A stretch of 64,000 nt of DNA from Pyrrhosoma nymphula (lineage: Eukaryota; Arthropoda; Insecta; Odonata; Coenagrionidae). Each line of letters opens with the position of its first letter. The first letter of the stretch is position 1. The notes below the pieces were generated by a model that was not told where the DNA came from, made no database searches, and worked only from the letters and a program-made list of their open reading frames with translations. The stretch lies in NCBI GenBank assembly GCA_963573305.1, contig OY754333.1, positions 16,799,013 through 16,863,012 of the forward strand, given 5' to 3'. Below are positions 23,431 through 32,190 of the stretch, piece after piece. The position numbers and the translations under genes are program-made.

Positions 23431-23702
23431 GGTAAAGGTGAGCTTTCGTCTCAAACTCGTTTTCGCGATTTTCACCTACTTAAAACACAGATATCAAAAC
23501 CAATTTCACCTCACTTATTATCGCGAAAATGGTCATTTTCAAACGTCAATATCTCAAAAACTACTAGTCACACGGGTATGATTTTTACATTTTTACAAAT
23601 CCGCATTCTTCCTCTACTCGTAGGTATCACATTTAATTTCGTCAGTTTCCTATGTTTTTCAAAAAAAAATTTGAAAGTGCGAGACGAAAGCTCACCTTTA
23701 CC
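23431..23702. mobile_element. 272-bp MITE with 22-bp perfect TIRs
   Basis: The left end ggtaaaggtgagctttcgtc is exactly complemented at 23681-23702. The interior is AT-rich and non-coding. No target duplication is clear from the flanks (gaatag and aacaaa), so the superfamily is not assigned. Confidence 0.7.
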
Positions 23703-23749
23703 AACAAATAAAAATAAGTAAAAGATAGTAGTATAGGATACGATAATAA

Positions 23750-24840
23750 TCTGTACGGCGTGTCCTCTCTTACGGTGCTGGTTTCAACTTTTAATGCCAT
23801 GTTACAAAAGAGAAGCAGAAAAACTCATAGCATCCTTTTACGGGGAAAGTGTGAAAGCTTAAATAATAGGTAATTCATATTTCAACAATGGCAAAAATTA
23901 CCTGAGATGTAGACGAAAATCAACCGATTCGAAGTCACTCGCGGAAGAAGCAGATATCCGTGATCGATGTAGAAACAATATCACTAAATAGCAACCATGC
24001 AATAAATTGCGGAGTAGAACTTAATTAGCACCTGAAAAGAAATTTCTCTCTTAGGGTGCGTGTCTCAATTCACAAATAAATGTAAAAAAGGAAAGCTGGG
24101 GTAAGTTCATAACATATATTTCCGGGGAACGCATGAAAGCTAAAAGGAAAATACGTACGTTCGCAATGGAAAAAATTTCCTGATTTGCATGTGACAATCA
24201 ATTCCGCTAGAAGTCAATATTGATATAAACAACGGTTGCCTTAGCTAACGTTTCCCTCTATATTAATGGATTTAAAATTATTTACATTAAAACATGACAA
24301 TTTACTGTATGAAAATTCTTTTCCGGCGAATACTGAAAGTAAAATATCTTCCATTTTATAGCGGAAATATTAACCTAGTGTATTGTCCGAGAAGAGTTTA
24401 CGTTAAGCATTTATTATTGTAGAAACCAAACTTTGATACAGTTCTTTTATCTATCCTGGTCTATCCATTGTTTTAAATTGTAATGTACAGTTAAAAAATA
24501 ATCAGGCACGTGCACGTTGGCAAATAAATAAATATAACACAATTTTCAATAAAAACAAATGAAAAGCATAAGTAAAAACTTATAGGATATTATAAGTATC
24601 TGTATGGAATAACCTCCCCTCAATTTCCCCTAACATAATGTTACAGAAGGAAAACAGAAAAAACTAATGACATCCTTTTCCGAGAAATGCAAGAAAGTTT
24701 ATACCTAATTTTCATTTTGGCAATGGCAAACATTAACTGAGTTGTAGATGAAAATATTTTCTCCACGACTTGGTCACTTGCGAAGTCACTCGCGGTACTA
24801 GATTAAATCCGTGCTCAACATAATCTACGGTGCCACGATT
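23750..24840. repeat. Diverged tandem repeat, about four units
   Basis: A recognisable core ('tttccggggaa..gtgaaagct' in various decayed forms) occurs near 23832, 24112, 24310 and 24670. Each copy is followed by a 'tttcaacaatggcaaaaatt..ctgag' type stretch and, in the first and last units, by 'gaagtcactcgcgg'. Spacing varies from about 200 to 360 bp. The units are too diverged for confident boundaries and no reading frame is shared. Confidence 0.5.
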
Positions 24841-24867
24841 ATACGCCATTACTTACCTCTAGGTACT

Positions 24868-25312
24868 AGGCTGCGGAAAGGACAGATTTAAAATGTCATT
24901 TTTCCCGCGAACGATAAGAGACCACAACAGCTGCCAATGAGACTTTTAACTAGGTTTGTCGATAGGTAGTGAAGTTATTTAGTTTGTTTACTCCCTAATA
25001 CTTGTATCCTCATCTGCTACCTAGTACTAACAGCACGCTGTGCATGTTTTCAGAACAAATATTATATATCTGTCTATTTATGTAGTTGCAAAATACATTA
25101 ATACAAACGGTCCTTCTAACATTGGTAGCAGACCTATCGTGTAGCGCGTGCCTGTGAGATCTCACCTCCTGAAAAGCGTTAACAATTTATCGTAATGCAT
25201 CAATACTCGTAGTTACATTAACTTTAATGGGCTATAGTGTAATGCATGTTGGTGGCTACACACCCCCTGCCACACACTCTTGTGGTGGATTGCAGGGTAC
25301 TCCGTTGATGTA
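24868..25312 (+). repeat. Dispersed repeat, second copy of 20275-20815
   Basis: Blocks such as 'cgaacgataag', 'acagctgccaatgagactttt', 'acctagtactaacagcacg' and the 'ccctgccacacac' to 'gatgtagatg' end occur in the same order as inside the TIR element at 20035-20978. Here they lack the inverted arms. This suggests the interior is itself a mobile unit that inserted into, or was captured by, that element. Confidence 0.6.
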
Positions 25313-25320
25313 GATGAACC

Positions 25321-25592
25321 TATACCCAACGCCTCCCAGCCATAAGCTTTAGAACCATAGACTAAATGGCCGAATCAAGCAAATAATAAAAATATAGTGA
25401 AAGAAATTATGAATAAAGTTAATTTCAAATCAAATAGATTAATAGTTTATTCATCCCAGGACATGAAGAATGTTACCGTTCGATTTGGACCCTGCCTCCA
25501 GCGCCCCCCCCCCACCCCTTGTTTCTATTTGCCCCCATAGATTAAAGTACCGCCCCCCAGGGGGCGGTAGAGCCCACTTTGGGAACCGCTGT
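25321..25592. mobile_element. hAT-type MITE (copy 2), opposite orientation to 10122-10449
   Basis: The right end, actttgggaaccgctg, is a typical hAT terminus (reverse complement cagcggttcccaaagt). Interior blocks match the reverse complement of the copy at 10122-10449: 'cccttgttt', 'ccgccccccaggggg' and 'agctttagaaccatag' against 'agctttaaaatcatag'. The left terminus is missing or eroded. A GC-rich inverted repeat lies at 25549-25568. Confidence 0.6.
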
Positions 25593-26329
25593 TAATTAAC
25601 CTAATCCATTAAGGCCTCAGGCAAAATTTCTCATTTAAAATCTGTTTTGAGCTGTTTTTGCGCCAAAAACGTAATTTTTAGAAAAAGACGATGCACATAG
25701 AAAAATTGAACGGAGGAATTTTCAATTTTTACTATTTACCCATCTAATAGTGAAAATTTCAACCTTATACCGCAAGTACAAAAGATCGAAAAAAGCAAAG
25801 AAAGAAACCCCTGAATCGAAACTAGTGCTTTTTCGTAGGGCTACATGTTTACAAATATTAGGTTAAAACAACCCTTTAAAATTGTTCACCGTAGTTCATT
25901 TTACCAATATAATACATAATGTAAATTTACCAATAGTCAGAAAAAACGTAATTTCCATCGTAAAAATTCGATCAAAAAAAAACTAGTAATCGCCACTCGA
26001 CCACCAATCCAACGGATGCGATTATATCATTCAATGTCTGACGGTTTATAAATTGTACAATTATATTGCAAGCGATCAATGAATGCGGGGATTGCCTCCC
26101 GCGGCGAAGGCCGGCACAGAGCTCTCAGAGTAAGCAGCACAAGGGATTAAGTTTAAGACACTCGTGAGGGAAGACTCACTTTACATGCTTACCTGGGAAA
26201 TGGCCGCGCTCAGCTACCTTGAGCCAACATTTTATTTTTCTAACAATGTTCAATCATTGCGGTTGCATAAATGAAATGGTAGTAACGCGCACGCGTACAC
26301 CCAAGGGAATTAATATATCCATGAAAAAA

Positions 26330-26655
26330 TTATTTTACATTGATTCAAACCAGGATCTCCTAATTGCTGGTAAGGTGTATTCGCCAGTTTAGCTACCAAG
26401 CCATCTTCATTCAAGGCCGATTTCAGCGGATGTGTTGTACATACGAAATGGATTTTTTCCTCTCCAGCCCTCACCGCAGCCCAGGAGAGGTGGTCGTTCT
26501 TGATAAGCCACAGAGGAGGAGGATAAGCATCTTGTTCGCATAAACCCTCGCTGAAATCCGCCTGGAGCTAAGCGGTCGGCGGTGATATAACTGGCGAACA
26601 TACACTGACCTACTTTTGGGAGATCCAGGTTCAAATACACGTCCGGTCAAGTGAT
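26330..26655. repeat. Inverted pair of tRNA-like SINE units
   Basis: Two tRNA-like segments point in opposite directions around a shared inverted core: gccgatttcagcgg at 26416-26429 against cgctgaaatccgcc at 26549-26562. The minus-strand unit (26342-26404) carries 'tggcttggtagc' as a box A candidate and 'ggtttgaatc' as a box B candidate. The plus-strand unit (26571-26649) carries 'ggttcaaat'. Acceptor stems do not pair, so these are SINE-type relics rather than tRNA genes. Confidence 0.55.
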
Positions 26656-27590
26656 ATTCATCATGTTATGTCATGTTAATGGTGAATTTCATTCACTCAA
26701 TTGCATATTATATTTCTATGTATAATAAATACATATTTTTAAACAAATTCTCCCTTGAATTCGTACATTAAAGAAATTTAGCAATCTGTCCATTTTTTGG
26801 GAATTATTAGGAAAATACAGAAATAATTGATACCAATATACGTTGATTCAATAAAAAATAGAGATGCAGTCCACTCCTATGGTAGAAAAGAGTTCATTAA
26901 AAGTATATTTGTCGATTAATGTGCATATTTTGCACCTACATTTTCTTTGCTAATAGCTGCGGCATGTCATCCATGAAAGCAGCATTTCTTAAATGAGACA
27001 TGATTATGAAACATACGACGGAATTCTCTTAAGTAAAATATAATGGGGGTAAATTATCCTCCCATTCCATTCTCCGGGCGGGGAATACTTGAAAGGGTAG
27101 GTATATCCGTGAAGAACGATATGCAGCATTTTAGGAATGGTATATGGAACGTAAGATTGCTTTGGGGATGTTGAAGACTTGAAAACGTGAAAATGTAGAT
27201 GAAAATAACGGGTCTGGATGTATTAGATATCAGCGAAATGAAATTGTGGGGAAATGAAGGAAACGCATAATAGTACAAAACACAAGAAAAGTAGCGGTTT
27301 GCGAGTGAAGTGCTATCTGCAATACAGTGAAAGGATAACTATGGTTAGAGGAGAAACAAAACCTAAGGACACGGGTACGGGCACACAATGGCGAAGATGC
27401 AGAGGCGACAATTATACTAAGGAGATGATAAGAGAAGCATGGGAATAAGGAAACTATGGTCAGTTCAATTTGCTCCTTACATCACATAAAACTGCACATT
27501 AATATCTATTATTATATATACTCGTTAGGAAATTTTCACCAATTGGCCACAAATATATAATATAAACTTACAGGAGGTGAAAGAAAGAGA

Positions 27591-28592
27591 TATAAAAAAG
27601 ATTTGTTCTAACAGAACGTTTCGGACCGGTTCACAGTGGTCTGAAATCGGAAAAAGCCGGACAAAAGTCCAAAATTGCGTTTTTTGAGGTAGAGACTTGA
27701 AACTTGGCGTATATGCTAAAACATAATTGATGATTATGGAACAATAAGTCATTTTTCCTAGATCTCATCCATTACTGAGATACAGAGGACCAAACATGAA
27801 CAAATTTCCAAAAACACGCCCGATCTCGTTTTTCTTCGAAAAACTTAGGAGTTAATCTGCTGGTAGAGTTTTGGAAGGATTTTAACGAAGTAAAAAACAT
27901 AATATTCCGGTAATATGGTACTTTATCTACATTGTTCATTATTTTTGAACATTTTGGTTAATATTGGTGTGGTATAATGTAGCAAAATGGCGGACCCTTT
28001 TTTCTGGCAAAATTTGACATAAAGTAGACAGTATCTTTCGTTTGAGAAATAACTGCTCTCCAATTTTTCATCAAAGTATTTACTAGAGATATGTTAAGAG
28101 TATAAAGCAAAAATCTTGGAAAAAAGTTTGCGGCTGCAAAAATGAGCGCAAGTTTTTGATCGCGCTTCACGTCCCGGCTCCGCGACGCGGGGGCCTAGAC
28201 ACCGTTGGATATATCACGTCGTTTGGAACTAAATTATTTAAAATCGTCATTTTAAGCACACTGCAGTCTCTATTGACCCGAAATACTTAATTGAAGATAT
28301 TACTAGTATATTGGATCGATCTACTTGGTTACTGAACGCGTAACTCTGGTAAGCATGCTTTGGTTTCGAAACTTAACGGAATCATGTCGCTTGTTAGGAA
28401 CACCCTTTGGGTAGGATTTAAGTTTTCTCTCGAAGCTTGCCTTGCACAGCTACCAAGAAAGGCAACAGCCGGGATTCTTTTACTAATTCTTTCCCTTTTC
28501 ACCCTCGCCGAGGAGGAGCGTGCGAAAAGGGACATTTTATGACACCGCGCACCCTTTGACGGTAATTAACGGGTATTTCCGAAGGGGTTTTT
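27591..28592. repeat. Left inverted arm of the large transposon
   Basis: About 1 kb that pairs with 30598-31649. It starts tataaaaaagatttgttct and ends gggtatttccgaaggggt. Apart from the hairpin insertion in the right arm, I see very few differences. This implies a recent insertion or ongoing arm-to-arm gene conversion. Confidence 0.85.
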
Positions 28593-29018
28593 CTTTCCCC
28601 TCCAGAAACGAATCTTAGCTTGCAGTTCTATTTTGAATTTTGTGAAGGAGTGTTGTGCCTATAGAGATCTAGTGAACTGGTAAAATCTTGTGTGTGTCCA
28701 GTGAGTTTGCTCGTACATCGTTGAATTAGTTGCGCTATTTACTTCCGTGTTTGGTCAGCGGTGTTTCTTGTTGTTCTTCTCAAAATTTTCTTTTTTCAAG
28801 GTGAGTCTTTTATTTTTCTCTACCCTTGCTAATTTTTCGTATTTCATTCCGAGGCTTATAATATTCCTCTTGACTAACTTGTCGGTGTTTTTTTTCGCTG
28901 CTCTTATATTCTGGCATTATAATTATAAATGGATAAATGGTGGTCATCGTGTAACTTTCGTTTCTCATTTTTAAATGTCGGATCCTTGCTCAGGTTTTTC
29001 GTGTTGTCCAGCGCTGAA

Positions 29019-29204
29019 ATGACATCATATCAGATCACACGTTTGGAGATACACAAAAAGATAATTGAGATGAAGGGAAAGTCATTGCTTGATAAAAAAA
29101 TATTCCTTCTGGATTTTTTATCCCTAAGTTTGAATTTGGAGAATCATATCGATGCCCCAGGCGTGGAGACTGACTCCAGATGACTGGAGTTCAAACAGTG
29201 GCAG
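29019..29204 (+). pseudogene. Exon 1 of the large-arm transposon gene
   Basis: The likely start is the ATG of 'MTSYQITRLEIHKKIIEM'. Upstream, a strong donor (aag|gtgagt at about 28801) and an acceptor (gtccag at about 29011) would give a 5'UTR intron. Coding runs through 'LENHIDAPGVETDSR', meets an in-frame TGA at 29181-29183, and would continue 'LEFKQWQ' to a cag|gtggga donor at 29204/29205. The phase matches exon 2, so the stop is probably a single damaging change in an otherwise preserved gene. No known domain is recognised. Confidence 0.6.
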
Positions 29205-29292
29205 GTGGGAAACAATCAAAACAGGCTGAAAAATGTGTTTTAGTAAAATTTATTTCTGATTGCTAAATAAATAATAATAAATACTTTTCCAG

Positions 29293-29467
29293 GCCCGCGG
29301 CAATCTTAAAATACAGCTTCAAAAGAAAAAGATTAGTATTCAGAAGGCGTTTAGAGATAGAATGGGGCTGATTGTGAATGTGCCAAGGCCTGGCTCAGGA
29401 AACTCAAACGATGGTAACACGGCAAGACGTTTTTTCGATACTCCAGAGCTTGCCGCTTATTTAACAG
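29293..29467 (+). CDS. Exon 2 of the large-arm transposon gene
   Basis: Bounded by ttttccag at the left and a gtaatt donor at the right, this 175-nt exon enters in phase 0 and leaves one base over. It encodes a basic stretch (QLQKKKISIQKAFRDRMGL) and then 'PGSGNSNDGNTARRFF'. I know that last motif from a recurrent family of repetitive invertebrate proteins in the form 'GNTNDGNTARRFF'. The motif is intact here. Its biochemical role is unknown to me. Confidence 0.7.
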
Positions 29468-29625
29468 GTAATTGTATTAATTTAACGTCACTTCAGAGTA
29501 ATAGCCATGCGTAGGAGAAGTTACGTACGTGTATACGCACGAACTGTAATAAAAATATCAATTTTTTTATGTTTTTCGAATGTGCAATCGAGGTTAATGC
29601 GAAGTTATTCATGTTTTCATTACAG

Positions 29626-30107
29626 TAGTTAATATTGACCTTATAACAAAATTTTCAATCATTCTAAGGGCAATATCCAGTGGAATAAATCTTCATCATA
29701 TAGCATTCTCGCAATACTGCCAGAGAACAGCGGAACTGTACGTGGAGCTGTACCCATGGTATTATATGCCAACCACGGTCCATAAAGTCCTGATGCATGG
29801 AGGGGAAATTGCGAAGGAGGCAATTCTCCCACTGGGGCAACTTTCCGAAGAGGCATTAGAAGCTAGAAATAAGGACACCCGAAAATGTCGTCAAAGGTTC
29901 ACCAGGAAACACTCAAGAGTGGCCACAAACCACGACCTCTTTGAAAGACTGTTGATTACGTCGGATCCATTTATTTCGTCTACCTTAACTTCAAAACCGA
30001 AAATATCAAGGATGATGCCTAAGGAATTGAGGGAACTTCTGGTTTTAGATGAAAGTGAAGGAGAAGAATCAGATGGTGGCGATGATCAAGATTCTTCGGA
30101 GGACTGA
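29626..30107 (+). CDS. Exon 3 of the large-arm transposon gene
   Basis: The acceptor is ttacag; the first two bases complete the codon left by exon 2, so the frame is kept. The exon encodes 160 residues to a TGA stop: 'RAISSGINLHHIAFSQYC', then 'YPWYYMPTTVHKVLMHG', 'LPLGQLSEEALEARNKD', a basic stretch 'RKCRQRFTRKHSR', and a very acidic tail rich in Asp, Glu and Ser. The WYYMPxTVHKxLxHG and GQLSEEAxEARNKD blocks are hallmarks of the same recurrent family. No zinc finger or obvious DDE triad is seen in this part. The frame is open throughout. Confidence 0.75.
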
Positions 30108-30597
30108 AGTATTGAATTTATTGAAATTTCAAACTATAATCATGGACACTAAAAACCTGCGCGGTATTAGGTAACTTCAAAAGTGTACATTTTCTTAGTC
30201 CTACGTTCTTCAAATTCATCACATTCCATTTGTCAGAGTTATAGTTAACATGTTTCGCTTATTTCATTAGAATCATTTAATTTAAGATTTCAAATTATTC
30301 CGATAAGGAGTGTAAATCCACCTTTTTCTTCATATTGGTGGCCCTCTTTTTATCATTCTCTCTTTTGATTTAGCAATAAATAAGGCACATTCTCTAAATA
30401 ATATATATATATATACTGATGGGATGTTCAATGGTAAAACTTGCAATAGCAAAATTAAATTACCATGTCATAATTTCCATTTCAATATAAAATACGAAAG
30501 ATATATCTTTTAAAAAAGCTATTCGATCATTTAATTATCCCTTCATTACTAAATTTTCCTCGCGATAAAATAGTTTGGTTACAAAGGAAAGGGAGCG

Positions 30598-31649
30598 GAA
30601 AACCCCTTCGGAAATACCCGTTAATTACCGTCAAAGGGTGCGCGGTGTCATAAAATGTCCCTTTTCGCACGCTCCTCCTCGGCGAGGGTGAAAAGGGAAA
30701 GAATTAGTAAAAGAATCCCGGCTGTTGCCTTTCTTGGTAGCTGTGCAAGGCAAGCTTCGAGAGAAAACTTAAATCCTACCCAAAGGGTGTTCCTAACAAG
30801 CGACATGATTCCGTTAAGTTTCGAAACCAAAGCATGCTTACCAGAGTTACGCGTTCAGTAACCAAGTAGATCGATCCAATATACTAGTAATATCTTCAAT
30901 TAAGTATTTCGGGTCAATAGAGACTGCAGTGTGCTTAAAATGACGATTTTAAATAATTTAGTTCCAAACGACGTGATATATCCAACGGTGTCTAGGCCCC
31001 CGCGTCGCGGAGCCGGGACGTGAAGCGCGATCAAAAACTTGCGCTCATTTTTGCAGCCGCAAACTTTTTTCCAAGATTTTTGCTTTATACTCTTAACATA
31101 TCTCTAGTAAATACTTTGATGAAAAATTGGAGAGCAGTTATTTCTCAAACGAAAGATACTGTCTACTTTATGTCAAATTTTGCCAGAAAAAAGGGTCCGC
31201 CATTTTGCTACATTATACCACACCAATATTAACCAAAATGTTCAAAAATAATGAACAATGTAGATAAAGTACCATATTACCGGAATATTATGTTTTTTAC
31301 TTCGTTAAAATCCTTCCAAAACTCTACCAGCAGATTAACTCCTAAGTTTTTCGAAGAAAAACGAGATCGGGCGTGTTTTTGGAAATTTGTTCATGTTTGG
31401 TCCTCTGTATCTCAGTAATGGATGAGATCTAGGAAAAATGACTTATTGTTCCATAATCATCAATTATGTTTTAGCATATACGCCAAGTTTCAAGTCTCTA
31501 CCTCAAAAAACGCAATTTTGGACTTTTGTCCGGCTTTTTCCGATTTCAGACCACTGTGCGGTTGGTCCTTCCTCAGCTTTAGAAGACTTCTTAAGATGAG
31601 GAAGGACCAACAGGTCCGAAGCGTTCTTTTAGAACAAATCTTTTTTATA
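30598..31649. repeat. Right inverted arm of the large transposon
   Basis: Reverse complement of the left arm, with one clear difference: an extra segment of about 50 bp at 31561-31612. In it, ttggtccttcctca and tgaggaaggaccaa form a 14-bp-stem hairpin. The outer end of the arm is separated from its last ~30 bp by an inserted element at 31651-32154. Confidence 0.85.
31562..31610. repeat. Hairpin present in only one transposon arm
   Basis: The stem is 31562-31575 with 31597-31610 (ttggtccttcctca / tgaggaaggaccaa), enclosing a further short self-complementary loop (tagaagacttctta). The equivalent place in the left arm has only the short 'ccggttcacag' junction. It is either an insertion in the right arm or a loss from the left. 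Confidence 0.8.
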
Positions 31650-31650
31650 T

Positions 31651-32154
31651 ACCTACCTAGGGTTACCATATTTTGAAACCCAAATGAGGACACCCGCAAC
31701 GGGGTTGATCAACACGCTCTTGTAGCCAAACTATGAACTATTTCCAACCCATGGTATACCTGGTATACCAGTAGTACCATCGATCAACAGTTGGTTAAAG
31801 TTTTTGTGCAGAGAAAACAGCATACCACGAATCGCCATAAATGACGCGTCCCTAGATTCAGTCGAAAGCACCGCGGCGAGGTGATCGCCCTCGCCGCGGA
31901 GGTGATCGCTCGCCCTAAATCGAAAGCACCCTAACAGATCGCTAACGGTGTAATTCAATAATCGATATAATAATATAAATAATTAGTTGGTAATACGAGA
32001 TGAAAACAAAATCAAAAGAATTTACTTCCCAAAAAAATGCGGACAAAAGCAGAAATCGTAAAAATGTACGCGGGCGTTAAAAACATTAAAATAAACACAT
32101 TAAAAGTCGAAAATACGGACATGTCCGTATAAATTAGGACGTATGGTAACCCTA
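31651..32154. mobile_element. MITE with agggttaccata ends inserted in the transposon arm
   Basis: agggttaccata near the left end is complemented by tatggtaaccct at the right end. The 9-bp sequence tttttatat lies on both sides (31642-31650 and 32155-32163), as a target duplication would. These ends resemble a very common animal MITE with 'gggttaccata..cctaatt..ggacatgtcc' termini. The extra acctacct at the left edge is unexplained. Inside is a GC-rich 10-bp-stem hairpin (ccgcggcgag / ctcgccgcgg, 31871-31899) flanked by direct repeats tcgaaagcacc at 31862 and 31920. Confidence 0.7.
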
Positions 32155-32190
32155 TTTTTATATCTCTTTCTCTCACCTCCTCTAACATAG

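Larger units (their letters stand above)
27565..32190 (+). mobile_element. Large-arm TIR transposon with a three-exon gene
   Basis: Nearly identical inverted arms lie at about 27591-28592 and 30598-31649. A further outer stretch (ggaggtgaaagaaagagata at 27573 onward) is matched in reverse complement at about 32161-32182, beyond an inserted element. Arm identity is high enough that 70-codon and 68-codon shadow frames are repeated letter for letter. Between the arms lies one spliced gene (29019-30107) with a polyadenylation signal, aataaa, at 30375. I recognise the protein as one that recurs in many invertebrate genomes, but I cannot assign a transposase superfamily. The outermost ends and target duplication are not resolved. 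Confidence 0.75.

Noticed and set aside
23750..24840. CRISPR array
   Set aside because: The repeats are hundreds of bases apart, poorly conserved and irregular; the genome is eukaryotic.
28329..28542. 60-68-codon frames in the left arm of the large transposon, repeated exactly at 30648-30861
   Set aside because: They recur only because the arms are identical; no protein motif and no splice or start context supports coding.
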